From assembly GCF_050948215.1 (NCBI RefSeq), contig NW_027488848.1, forward strand, positions 62,001 through 126,000: 64,000 nucleotides of DNA, given 5' to 3'. A program made the position numbers and the translations under genes. Under the pieces are notes generated by a model that did no database searches, was not told the DNA's origin, and saw only the letters and a program-made list of their open reading frames with translations. The stretch comes from Halictus rubicundus (Eukaryota; Arthropoda; Insecta; Hymenoptera; Halictidae). Below, one piece after another: positions 1 through 13,100 of this stretch. How positions within the stretch are numbered: the first letter of the stretch is position 1; each line of letters begins with the position of its first letter.

Positions 1-818
1 TAGGATAGGGGATTGGATATAATAGAGTATAGGATACGATAGAGGATAGGATCGGATAGAGGATAGGATAGGGGATTGGATAGGATAGACAATAGGAGAA
101 GATAGAGGATAGGATAGGGGATTGTATAGGATAGAGGATAGGAGACGATAGATAATAGGATAGGGGATTGTATAGGCGAGAGGACAGGAGACGATACAGG
201 ATAGGATAGGATAGAGGATAGGATAGGATACAGGATAGGATAGGATAGAGGATAGGATAGGATAGAGGATAGGATAGGATAGACGATAGGATAGGATAGA
301 GGATGGGATAGGATAGAGGATATGATAGTATAGAGGATAGGATAGGATAGAGGATAGGATAGGATAGAGGATAGGATAGGATAGAGGATAGGATAGGATA
401 GAGGATAGGATAGGATAGGATAGAGGATTGGATTGGATAGAGGATAGGATATAGGAGTGGATAGGATAGAGGATAGGATACGATAGTGGATAGGATAGAG
501 GATAGGATAGGATAGAGGATAGGATAGGATAGAGGATAGGATAGGATAGAGGATCGGATAGGTGATTGGATGGGATACAGGATAGGATAAGATAGAGGAT
601 AGTATAGGATAGAGGACAGAATAGGATAGAGGATAGTATAGGATAGTGGATAGGATTGCATAGAGGATAGGATAGGGGATTGGATATAATAGAGTATAGG
701 ATACGATAGAGGATAGGATCGGATAGAGGATAGGATAGGGGATTGGATAGGATAGACAATAGGAGAAGATAGAGGATAGGATAGGGGATTGTATAGGATA
801 GAGGATAGGAGACGATAG
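1..818. repeat. Higher-order copies at the left edge (partners at 1340-1955)
   Basis: Bases 1-510 match 1463-1955 at an offset of 1462 bp, dropping to 1445 bp (exactly one 17-bp unit less) after the tract near 330-420. Shared diagnostic words in the same order include GATATAATAGAGTATAGG, GACAATAGGAGAAG, GATAGATAATAGG, GGCGAGAGGACAGG, GATACAGG, GACGATAGG, GATGGGATAGG, TATGATAGTATAG, GGATTGGATTGG and ATAGGAGTGG. A second overlapping relation links about 545-818 to 1340-1613 at an offset of 795 bp. It includes GTGATTGGATGGGATACAGG and the GTGGATAGGATTGCATAG word, and ends where GACGATAGAGG becomes GACGATAGATAATAGG. The first 2 kb is therefore made of overlapping copies of one longer ancestral unit. 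Confidence 0.8.
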
Positions 819-2099
819 AGGATAGGATAGGGGATTGGATAGGATAGAGGATAGGAGACGATAGAGGACAGGATAGGTTAGAGGATAGGATAGGATAGAG
901 GATAGTATAGGATAGAGGATAGGATAGGATAGAGGATAGGATAGAGGATAGGATAGGATAGAGGATAGGATAGGATAGAGGATAGGATAGGATAGAGGAT
1001 AGGATAGGATAGAGGATAGGATAGGATAGAGGATAGGATAGGATAGAGGATAGAATAGGATAGAGGATAGGATAGAGGATAGGGTAGGGGATTGGATAGG
1101 ATAGAGTATAGGATACGATAGAGGATAGGATCCGATAGAGGAAAGTATAGGGGGTTGGATAGGATAGAGGATAGGAGACGATAGAGGATAGGATAGGGGA
1201 TTGGATAGGATAGAGGATATGAGACGATAGAGGATAGGATAGGGGATTGTATAGGCGAGAGGACAGGAGACGATAGAGGATAGGATAGGATAGAGGATAG
1301 GATAGGATACAGGATAGGATAGGATAGAGGATAGGATAGGATAGAGGATAGGATAGGTGATTGGATGGGATACAGGATAGGATAGGATAGAGGATAGTAT
1401 AGGATAGAGGACAGAATAGGATAGAGGATAGTATAGGATAGTGGATAGGATTGCATAGAGGATAGGATAGGGGATTGGATATAATAGAGTATAGGATACG
1501 ATAGAGGATAGGATCGGATAGAGGATAGGATAGGGGATTGGATAGGATAGACAATAGGAGAAGATAGAGGATAGGATAGGGGATTGTATAGGATAGAGGA
1601 TAGGAGACGATAGATAATAGGATAGGGGATTGTATAGGCGAGAGGACAGGAGACGATACAGGATAGGATAGGATAGAGGATAGGATAGGATACAGGATAG
1701 GATAGGATAGAGGATAGGATAGGATAGAGGATAGGATAGGATAGACGATAGGATAGGATAGAGGATGGGATAGGATAGAGGATATGATAGTATAGAGGAT
1801 AGGATAGGATAGAGGATAGGATAGGATAGAGGATAGGATAGGATAGAGGATAGGATAGGATAGGATAGAGGATTGGATTGGATAGAGGATAGGATATAGG
1901 AGTGGATAGGATAGAGGATAGGATACGATAGTGGATAGGATAGAGGATAGGATAGGATAGAGGATAGGATAGAGGATAGGATAGAGGATTGGATAGGATA
2001 GGGGATATTATAGGATAGAGGATAGGACAGGATAGCGGATAGGATAGGATATAGGATTGGATAGGGGATTGGATACGATAGGGGATAGGAGACGATAGA

Positions 2100-2475
2100 G
2101 GATAGGATAGGATAGAGGATAGGATAGCATAGAGGATAGGATAGGATAGAGGATAGGATAGGATAGAGGATAGGATAGGATAGAGGATAGGATCGGATAG
2201 ATGATAGGATAGGGGATTGCATAGGATAGACAATAGGAGACGATAAAGGATAGGATAGGGGATTGTATAGGATAGAGGATAGGATAGGATAGAGGATAGG
2301 ATAGGATAGAGGATAGGATAGGATAGAGGATAGGATAGGATAGAGGATAGGATAGGATAGAGGATAGGATAGGATAGGATAGAGGATAGGATAGGATGGA
2401 GGATATGATAGGATAGAGGATCGGATAGGGGATTGGATAGGATAGAGGATAGGATAGGATTGAGGATAGTATAGG
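2100..2475. repeat. Segmental copy paired with 4950-5325
   Basis: The segment holding GGATCGGATAGATGATAGG, then GGGGATTGCATAGG, GACAATAGGAGACG and GATAAAGG, is followed by a long run of plain 17-mers and then GGATGGAGGATATGATAGG. It recurs at 4950-5325 with an offset of 2848 bp. The same opening words also appear near 7808, 9394 and 13951, so this is a recurrent module of region I rather than a single duplication. Confidence 0.7.
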
Positions 2476-3299
2476 ATAGAGGAGAGGATAGGATAGAGGA
2501 TAGGATAGGGTAGGATAGGATAGAGGATAGGATAGGATACAGGGTAGGATAGGATGGAGGATATGATAGGATAGAGACTAGGATAGGATGGAGGATAGGA
2601 TAGGATAGAGGATAGGATAGGGGATTGGATAGGATAGAGTATAGGATACGATAGAGGATAGGATCCGATAGAGGAAAGTATAGGGGATTGGATAGGATAG
2701 AGGATAGGAGACGATAGAGGATAGGATAGGGGATTGGATAGGATAGAGGATAGGAGACGATAGAGGACAGGATAGGTTAGAGGATAGGATAGGATAGAGG
2801 ATAGTATAGGATAGAGGATAGGATAGGATAGAGGATAGGATAGAGGATAGGATAGAGGATAGGATAGGATAGAGGATAGGATAGGATAGAGGATAGGATA
2901 GGATAGAGGATAGAATAGGATAGAGGATAGGATAGAGGATAGGATAGGATAGAGGATAGGATAGGATAGAGGATTGGATTGGATAGAGGATAGGATATAG
3001 GATTGGATAGGATAGAGGATAGGATACGATAGTGGATAGGATAGATTATAGGATAGGAAAGAGGATAGGATAGGATAGAGGATAGGATAGAGGATAGGAT
3101 AGTGGATTGTGTAGGCTAGAGGACAGGAGACGATAGAGGATAGGATAGGATAGAGGATATGATAGGATAGAGGATCGGATAGGATATGATAGAGGATAGG
3201 ATAGGGGATTGGATAGGATAGAGGATAGGATATGGGATAGAATACGATAGAGGATAGGATAGGGGATTGGATACGATAGAGTATAGGATAGGATTGAGG

Positions 3300-4093
3300 A
3301 TAGGATAGAGTTGAGTATAGGCGAGGATAGAGGATAGGATAGGATTGAGGATAGGATAGGAAAGAGGATAGAATAGGATTGAGGATAAGATAGGATAGAG
3401 GATAGGATAGGATAGAGGATAGGCTAGGATAGAGGATAGGATAGGATAGAGGATAGGATAGGATAGAGGAAATGATAGGATTGAGGATAGGATTAGATAG
3501 AGGATAGGACAGGATAGATGATAGCATACTATAGAGGATAGGATAGAGGATAGGATAGAGGATAGGATAGGATAGGGGATAGGATAGGATAGAGGATACG
3601 ATAGGATTGAGGATAGGATACGATAGAGGGTAGCATAGGATAGAGGATATTATAGGATAGATGATATTATAGGTAAGAGGATAGGGTAGGATGGAGGATA
3701 CGATATTATAGAGAATACGATCTTACAGAGGACAGGATACGATAGAGGATAGGATTGGATAGATTATAGGATAGAGGATTGGATAGGTTAGAGTATAGGA
3801 TAGGATAGAGGATAGGATAGGATGGAGGATATAATAGGATAGAGGATAGGATAGAGGATAGGATAGGATACAGGATAGGATAGGATAGAGGATAGGATAG
3901 GATAGAGGATAGGATAGGATAGAGGAAAGGATAGGATTGAGGATAGGATTGGATAGAGGATAGTACAGGATAGATGATAGGATAGGATAGAGGATAGGAT
4001 AGGATAGAGGATAGGATAGAGGATAGGATAGAGGATAGGATAGAGGATAGGATAGAGGATAGGATAGAGGATAGGATAGATGATAGGATAGGA
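3300..4093. repeat. Degenerate module with TTGAGTATAG and CTTACAG words
   Basis: This stretch contains many altered units in a row: TTGAGTATAGGCGAGG (about 3311), GGAAAGAGG, GATAAGATAGG, GGCTAGG, GATGATATTATAGG, GGTAAGAGG, GAGAATACGATCTTACAG (CTTAC at 3722), GGTTAGAGTATAGG and GTACAGG. The CTTACAG module recurs at about 10307, 11452 and 15142. The copy near 15077-15420 matches about 3658-4000 through several words but differs by substitutions and unit-number changes, for example GATTATAGG here against GAGGATAGG there, and GATACG against GATGCG. It is satellite sequence with above-average divergence and contains no gene. Confidence 0.75.
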
Positions 4094-4545
4094 TATAGTA
4101 TAGGATAGGATAGAGGATCGGATAGGTGATTGTATAGGATAGAGGATAGGAGACGATAGAGGATAGGATAGGGGATTGGATAGGATAGAGGATAGGATAG
4201 GATAGATGATAGGATGGGATAGAGGATAGGATAGGATATACGATAGGTTAAGTTAGAGATAGTATAGAGGATAGGATAGGATTGAGGATAGGATAGAGGA
4301 TCGGATAGGATAGACGATAGGATAGGATAGATGATAGGACGGGATAGAGGATAGGATAGGATAGAGGATTAGATAGGATAGAGGATAGGATACGATAGAG
4401 GATAGGATAGGATAGAGGATAGGATAGGATAGAATATAGGATATGTTCGAGGATAGGATAGGATAGAGGATTGGACAGAAGATTGGATATGATAGAGGAT
4501 AGGATAGGGTAGAGGATAGGATAGGATTGAGGATAGGATAGAGGA
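4094..4545. repeat. Long-distance segmental duplicate of 17,225-17,665
   Basis: The run from TATAGTATAGG through CGATAGGTTAAGTTAGAG (GGTTA at 4246) to ATATGTTCGAGG (about 4441) and GGATTGGACAG reappears at 17,225-17,665. There GGTTA is at 17,374 and ATATGTTCGAGG at about 17,581. The offset is 13,128 bp at the first anchor and 13,140 bp at the second, a difference of 12 bp or one short unit. The copies are separated by substitutions such as GTGATTGTATAGG versus GTGATTGGATAGG, GATAGGACGGG versus GATAGGATGGG, and GGACAGAAG versus GGACAGAGG. GTTAAGTTAG and GTTCG were seen nowhere else, so this is an unambiguous two-copy segment. Confidence 0.82.
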
Positions 4546-7429
4546 TAGGATAGGATAGAGGATAGGATAGCATAGAGTATAGGATAGGGGATTGGATAGG
4601 ATAGAGTATAGGATACGATAGAGGATAGGATCGGATAGAGGATAGGATAGGGGATTGGATAGGATATACAATACGAGTAGATAGAGGATAGGATAGGGGA
4701 TTGTATAGGATAGAGGATAGGAGACGATAGAGGATAGGATAGGGGATTGTATAGGCGAGAGGACAGGAGACGATAGAGGATAGGATAGGATAGAGGATAG
4801 GATAGGATACAGGATAGGATAGGATAGAGGATAGGATAGGATAGAGGATAGGATAGGATAGAGGATAGGATAGGATAGAGGATAGGATAGGATAGAGGAT
4901 AGGATAGGATAGAGGATAGGATAGGATACAGGATAGGATAGGATAGAGGATATTATAGGATAGAGGATAGGATAGGATAGAGGATAGGATAGGATAGAGG
5001 ATTGGATAGGATAGAGGATAGGATAGGATAGAGGATAGGATCGGATAGATGATAGGATAGGGGATTGCATAGGATAGACAATAGGAGACGATAAAGGATA
5101 GGATAGGGGATTGTATAGGATAGAGGATAGGATAGGATAGAGGATAGGATAGGATAGAGGATAGGATAGGATAGAGGATAGGATAGGATAGAGGATAGGA
5201 TAGGATAGAGGATAGGATAGGATAGGATAGAGGATAGGATAGGATGGAGGATATGATAGGATAGAGGATCGGATAGGGGATTGGATAGGATAGAGGATAG
5301 GATAGGATTGTGGATAGTATAGGATAGAGTAAAGGATAGGATAGAGGATCGGATAGGTGATTGGATAGGATAGAGGATAGGATAGGATAGAGGATAGTAT
5401 TGGATAGAGGATAGGATATCATAGAGGATAGGATAGGATAGAGGATAGGATAGGGTAGGATAGGATAGAGGATAGGATAGGATACAGGATAGGATAGGAT
5501 GGAGGATAGGATAGGATAGAGGATAGGATAGGATAGAGGATAGGATAGGATAGAGGATAGGATAGGATAGAGGATATGATAGGATAGAGGATCGGATAGG
5601 ATAGAGGATAGGATAGGATAGAGGATAGAATACGATAGAGGATAGGATATTATAGAGGATAGGATAGGATAGAGGATAGGATAGGATTGAGGATAGGATA
5701 GGATGGAGGATAGGATAGGATAGAGGATAGGATAGGGGATTGGATAGGATAGAGTATAGGATACGATAGAGGATAGGATCCGATAGAGGAAAGTATAGGG
5801 GATTGGATAGGATAGAGGATAGGAGACGTTAGAGGATAGGATAGGGGATTGGATAGGATAGAGGATAGGAGACGATAGAGGACAGGATAGGTTAGAGGAT
5901 AGGATAGGATAGAGGATAGGATAGGATAGAGGATAGGATAGGATAGAGGATAGGATAGAGGATAGGATAGGATAGAGGATAGGATAGGATAGAGGATAGG
6001 ATAGCATAGAGGATAGGATAGGGGATTGGATAGGATAGAGTATAGGATACGATAGAGGATAGGATCGGATAGAGGATAGGATAGGGGATTGGATAGGATA
6101 GACAATAGGAGCCGATAAAGGATAGGATAGGGGATTGTATAGGCTAGAGGACAGGAGACGATAGAGGATAGGATAGGGTAGGATAGGATAGAGGATAGGA
6201 TAGGATACAGGATAGGATAGGATAGAGGATAGGATAGGATAGAGGATAGGATAGGATAGAAGATAGGATAGGATAGAGGATATGATAGGATAGAGGATAG
6301 GATAGGATAGAGGATAGGATAGGATAGATGATAGGATAGGATAGAGGATAGGATAGGATAGAGGATAGGATAGGATAGAGGATATGATAGGATGGAGGAT
6401 ATGATAGGATAGAGGATAGGATAGGATGGAGGATAGGATAGGATAGAGGATAGGATAGGGGATTGGATAGGATAGAGTATAGGATACGATAGAGGATAGG
6501 ATCCGATAGAGGATAGGATCCGATAGAGGAAAGTATAGGGGATTGGATAGGATAGAGGATAGGAGACGATAGACGATAGGATAGGGGATTGGATAGGATA
6601 GAGGATAGGAGACGATAGAGGGCAGGATAGGTTAGAGGATAGGATAGGATAGAGGATAGTATAGGATAGAGGATAGGATAGGATAGAGGATAGGATAGAG
6701 GATAGGATAGGATAGAGGATAGGATAGGATAGAGGATAGGATAGGATAGAGGATAGGATAGGATAGAGGATAGGATAGGATAGAGGATAGGATAGGATTG
6801 AGGATAGGATAGAATAGAGGAAAGGATAGGATAGAGGATCGGATAGGTGATTGGATAGGATAGAGGATAGGATAGGATAGAGGATCGGATAGGTGATTGG
6901 ATGGGATACAGGATAGGATAGGATAGAGGATAGTATAGGATAGAGGACAGAATAGGATAGAGGATAGTATAGGATAGTGGATAGGATTGCATAGAGGATA
7001 GGATAGGGGATTGGATAGGATAGAGTATAGGATACGATAGAGGATAGGATCGGATAGAGGATAGGATAGGGGATTGGATAGGATATACAATACGAGAAGA
7101 TAGAGGATAGGATAGGGGATTGTATAGGATAGAGGATAGGAGACGATAGAGGATAGGATAGGGGATTGTATAGGCGAGAGGATAGGAGACGATAGAGGAT
7201 AGGATAGGATAGAGGATAGGATAGGATACAGGATAGGATAGGATAGAGGATAGGATAGGATAGAGGATAGGATAGGATAGAGGATAGGATAGGATAGAGG
7301 ATAGGATAGGATAGAGGATAGGATAGGATAGAGGATAGGATAGGATAGAGGATATGATAGTATAGAGGATAGGATAGGATAGAGGATAGGATAGGATAGA
7401 GGATAGGATAGGATAGAGGATAGGATAGG

Positions 7430-8705
7430 ATAGGATAGAGGATTGGATTGGATAGAGGATAGGATATAGGAGTGGATAGGATAGAGGATAGGATACGATA
7501 GTGGATAGGATAGAGGATAGGATAGGATAGAGGATAGGATAGAGGATAGGACAGGATAGCGGATAGGATAGGATATAGGATTGGATAGGGGATTGGATAC
7601 GATAGGGGATAGGAGACGATAGAGGATAGGATAGGATAGAGGGTAGGATAGCATAGAGGATAGGATAGGATAGAGGATAGGATAGGATAGAGGATAGGTT
7701 AGGATACAGGATAGGATAGGATAGAGGATATTATAGGATAGAGGATAGGATAGGATAGAGGATAGGATAGGATAGAGGATTGGATAGGATAGAGGATAGG
7801 ATAGGATAGAGGATAGGATCGGATAGATGATAGGATAGGGGATTGCATAGGATAGACAATAGGAGACGATAAAGGATAGGATAGGGGATTGTATAGGATA
7901 GAGGATAGGAGACGATAGAGGATAGGATAGGGGATTGTATAGGCTAGAGGACAGGAGACGATAGAGGATAGGATAGGATAGAGTATAGGATAGGGTAGGA
8001 TAGGGGATTGTATAGGCTAGAGGACAGGAGACGATAGAGGATAGGATAGGATACATAATAGGATAGGATAGAGGATAGGATAGGATAGAGGATAGGATAG
8101 GATAGAGGATCGGATAGGATAGAGGATAGGATAGGATAGAGGGTAGGATAGGATAGAGGATATGATAGGATAGAGGATAGGATAGGATAGAGGATAGGAT
8201 AGGATAGAGGATAGGATACGATAGAGGATAGGATATTATAGAGGATAGGATAGGATAGAGGATAGGATAGGATAGAGGATAGGATAGGATAGAGGATAGG
8301 ATAGGATAGAGGATAGGATAGGATAGAGGATTGGATTGGATAGAGGATAGGATATAGGATTGGATAGGATAGAGGATAGGATAGGATAGAGGATAGGATT
8401 GGATAGAGGATAGGATATGATAGAGGATATGATAGGATAGAGGATCGGATAGGATATGATAGAGGATAGGATAGGGGATTGGATAGGATAGAGGATAGGA
8501 TATGGGATAGTATACGATAGAGGATAGGATAGGGGATTGGATACGATAGAGTATAGGATAGGATTGAGGATAGGATAGAGTTGAGTATAGGCGAGGATAG
8601 AGGATAGGATAGGATTGAGGATAGGATAGGAAAGAGGATAGAATAGGATTGAGGATAAGATAGGATAGAGGATAGGATAGGATAGAGGATAGGCTAGGAT
8701 AGAGG
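7430..8705. repeat. ~1.28 kb segmental duplicate of 13,580-14,870
   Basis: The ordered series GGATTGGATTGG, ATAGGAGTGG, TACGATAGTGG, GGACAGGAT followed by CGG, GGATCGGATAGATGATAGG, GACAATAGGAGACG, GATAAAGG, GGCTAGAGGACAGG (twice) and TTGAGTATAG is shared with 13,580-14,870. The offset is 6135 bp at the second GGCTAG (8015 versus 14,150) and 6162 bp at TTGAGT (8581 versus 14,743). The growth is explained by a local doubling of the GGATCGGATAGGATATGATAG word near 14,565-14,625 in the right copy. A private change GATACATAATAGG near 8051 replaces GATACAGGATAGG of the other copies. Confidence 0.78.
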
Positions 8706-10145
8706 ATAGGATAGGATAGAGGATATGATAGTATAGAGGATAGGATAGGATAGAGGATAGGATAGGATAGAGGATAGGATAGGATAGAGGATAGGATAGG
8801 ATAGGATAGAGGATTGGATTGGATAGAGGATAGGATATAGGAGTGGATAGGATAGAGGATAGGATACGATAGTGGATAGGATAGAGGATAGGATAGAGGA
8901 TAGGACAGGATAGCGGATAGGATAGGATATAGGATTGGATAGGGGATTAGATATGATAGGGGATAGGATAGGATAGAGGATAGGATAGGATAGAGGATAG
9001 GATAGGATAGGATAGAGGATTGGATTGGATAGAGGATAGGATATAGGAGTGGATAGGATAGAGGATAGGATACGATAGTGGATAGGATAGAGGATAGGAT
9101 AGGATGGAGGATAGGATAGAGGATAGGACAGGATAGCGGATATGATAGGATATAGGATTGGATAGGGGATTGGATATGATAGGGGATAGGAGACGATAGA
9201 GGATAGGATAGGATAGAGGGTAGGATAGCATAGAGGATAGGATAGGATAGAGGATAGGATAGGATAGAGGATAGGTTAGGATACAGGATAGGATAGGATA
9301 GAGGATATTATAGGATAGAGGATAGGATAGGATAGAGGATAGGATAGGATAGAGGATTGGATAGGATAGAGGATAGGATAGGATAGAGGATAGGATCGGA
9401 TAGATGATAGGATAGGGGATTGCATAGGATAGACAATAGGAGACGATAAAGGATAGGATAGGGGATTGTATAGGCTAGAGGACAGGAGACGATAGAGGAT
9501 AGGATAGGATACAGGATAGGATAGGATAGAGGATAGGATAGGATAGAGGATAGGATAGGATAGAGGATCGGATAGGATAGAGGATAGGATAGGATAGAGG
9601 GTAGGATAGGATAGAGGATATGATAGGATAGAGGATAGGATAGGATAGAGGATAGGATAGGATAGAGGATAGGATACGATAGAGGATAGGATATTATAGA
9701 GGATAGGATAGGATAGAGGATAGGATAGGATAGAGGATAGGATAGGATAGAGGATAGGATAGGATAGAGGATTGGATTGGATAGAGGATAGGATATAGGA
9801 TTGGATAGGATAGAGGATAGGATAGGATAGAGGATAGGATTGGATAGAGGATAGGATATGATAGAGGATATGATAGGATAGAGGATCGGATAGGATATGA
9901 TAGAGGATAGGATAGGGGATTGGATAGGATAGAGGATAGGATATGGGATAGTATACGATAGAGGATAGGATAGGGGATTGGATACGATAGAGTGTAGGAT
10001 AGGATTGAGGATAGGATAGAGTTGAGTATAGGCGAGGATAGAGGATAGGATAGGATTGAGGATAGGATAGGAAAGAGGATAGAATAGGATTGAGGATAAG
10101 ATAGGATAGAGGATAGGATAGGATAGAGGATAGGCTAGGATAGAG
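8005..10145. repeat. Tandem pair of ~1.45 kb higher-order units
   Basis: The segment 8005-8700 recurs at 9463-10,145. GGCTAG is at 8015 and 9473 (offset 1458) and TTGAGTATAG at 8581 and 10,022 (offset 1441), a 17-bp difference that equals one basic unit. Both copies run through GGGTAGG, TATGATAGG, GATATTATAG, GGATTGGATTGG, GGATATGGGATAG, TTGAGTATAGGCGAGG and GGCTAGG. They then part: the left copy enters plain 17-mers and the right one a GATACGATAGG unit. This is the clearest estimate of the higher-order period in region I. Confidence 0.75.
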
Positions 10146-13100
10146 GATACGATAGGATAGAGGATAGGATAGGATAGAGGATAGGATAGGATTGAGGATA
10201 GGATACGATAGAGGATAGCATAGGATAGAGGATATTATAGGATAGATGATATTATAGGTAAGAGGATAGGGTAGGTTGGAGGATACGATATTATAGAGAA
10301 TACGATCTTACAGAGGACAGGATACGATAGAGGATAGGATAGGTTAGAGGATAGGATAGGATAGAGGATAGGATAGGATAGAGGATAGGATAGGATAGAG
10401 GATATGATAGGATAGAGGTTAGGATAGGATGGAGGATAGGATAGGATAGAGGATAGGATAGGGGATTGGATAGGATAGAGTATAGGATACGATAGAGGAT
10501 AGGATCCGATAGAGGAAAGTATAGGGGATTGGATAGGATAGAGGATAGGAGACGATAGACGATAGGATAGGGGATTGGATAGGATAGAGGATAGGAGACG
10601 ATAGAGGGCAGGATAGGTTAGAGGATAGGATAGGATAGAGGATAGTATAGGATAGAGGATAGGATAGGATAGAGGATAGGATAGAGGATAGGATAGGGGA
10701 TTGTATAGGATAGAGGACAAGAGACGATAGAGGATAGGATAGGGGATTGTATAGGATAGAGGACAAGAGACGATAGAGGATAGGATAGGTTAGAGGATAG
10801 GATAGGATAGAGGATAGGATAGGATAGAGGATAGGATAGGATAGAGGATAGGATAGGATAGAGGATAGGATAGGATTGAGGATAGGATAGAATAGAGGAA
10901 ATGATAGGATAGAGGATCGGATAGGTGATTGGATAGGATAGAGGATAGGATAGGATAGAGGATAGGATAGGATAGAGGGTAGGATAGGATAGAGGGTAGG
11001 ATAGGATAGAGGATATGATAGGATAGCGGATAGGATAGGATAGAGGATAGGATAGGATAGAGGATAGGATACGATAGAGGATAGGATATTATAGAGGATA
11101 GGATAGGATAGAGGATAGGATAGGATAGAGGATAGGATAGGATAGAGGATAGGATAGGATAGAGGATAGGATAGGATAGAGGATAGGATAGGATTGAGGA
11201 TAGGATAGAATAGAGGAAATGATAGGATAGATTATCGGATAGGTGATTGGATAGGATAGAGGATAGGATAGGATAGAGGATAGGATAGAGGATAGGATAG
11301 GATAGAGGATAGGATAGGATAGAGGATAGGATAGGATTGAGGATAGGATACGATAGAGGATAGCATAGGATAGAGGATATTATAGGATAGATGATATTAT
11401 AGGTAAGAGGATAGGGTAGGATGGAGGATACGATATTATAGAGAATACGATCTTACAGAGGACAGGATACGATAGAGGATAGGATTGGATAGAGGATAGG
11501 ATAGAGGATAGGATAGGATAGATGATAGGATAGGATAGAGGATAGGATAGGATAGAGGATAGGATAGGATAGAGGATATGATAGGATAGAGGTTAGGATA
11601 GGATGGAGGATAGGATAGGATAGAGGATAGGATAGGGGATTGGATAGGATAGAGTATAGGATACGATAGAGGATAGGATCCGGTAGAGGAAAGTATAGGG
11701 GATTGGATAGGATAGAGGATAGGAGACGATAGACGATAGGACAGGGGATTGGATAGGATAGAGGATAGGAGACGATAGAGGGGAGGATAGGTTAGAGGAT
11801 AGGATAGGATAGGATAGAGGATAGTATAGGATAGAGGATAGGATAGGATAGAGGATAGGATAGAGGATAGGATAGGATAGAGGATAGGATAGGATAGAGG
11901 ATAGGATAGGATAGAGGATAGAATAGGATAGAGGATAGGATAGAGGATAGGGTAGGGGATTGGATAGGATAGAGTATAGGATACGATAGAGGATAGGATC
12001 CGATAGAGGAAAGTATAGGGGGTTGGATAGGATAGAGGATAGGATAGGATAGAGGGTAGGATAGGATAGAGGATATGATAGGATAGCGGATAGGATAGGA
12101 TAGAGGATAGGATAGGATAGAGGATAGGATACGATAGAGGATAGGATATTATAGAGGATAGGATAGGATAGAGGATAGGATAGGATAGAGGATAGGATAG
12201 GATAGAGGATAGGATAGGATAGAGGATTGGATTGGATAGAGGATAGGATATAGGATTGGATAGGATAGAGGATAGGATACGATAGTGGATAGGATAGATT
12301 ATAGGATAGGAAAGAGGATAGGATAGGATAGAGGATATGATAGAGGATAGGATAGTGGATTGTGTAGGCTAGAGGACAGGAGACGATAGAGGATAGGATA
12401 GGATAGAGGATAGGATAGGATAGAGGATAGGATTGGATAGAGGATAGGATATGATAGAGGATATGATAGGATAGAGGATCGGATTGGATATGATAGAGGA
12501 TAGGATAGGGGATTGGATAGGATAGAGGATAGGATATGGGATAGAATACGATTGAGGATAGGATAGGGGATTGGATACGATAGAGTATAGGATAGGATTG
12601 AGGATAGGATAGAGTTGAGTATAGGCGAGGATAGAGGATAGGATAGGATTGAGGATAGGATAGGAAAGAGGACAGAATAGGATTGAGGATAGGATAGGAT
12701 TGAGGATAGGATAGAATAGAGGAAATGATAGGATAGAGGATCGGATAGGTGATTGGATAGGATAGAGGATAGGATAGGATAGAGTATAGGATGCGATAGA
12801 GGATAGGATCGGATAGAGGATAGGATAGGGGATTGGATAGGATAGACAACAGGAGAAGATAGAGGATAGGATAGGGGATTGTATAGGATAGAGGATAGGA
12901 GACGATAGAGAATAGGATAGGGGATTGTATAGGCGAGAGGACAGGAGACGATAGAGGATAGGATAGGATAGAGGATAGGATAGGATACAGGATAGGATAG
13001 GATAGAGGATAGGATAGGATAGATGATAGGATAGGTTAGAGGATAGGATAGGATAGAGGATAGGATAGGATAGAGGATAGGATAGGATAGAGGATATGAT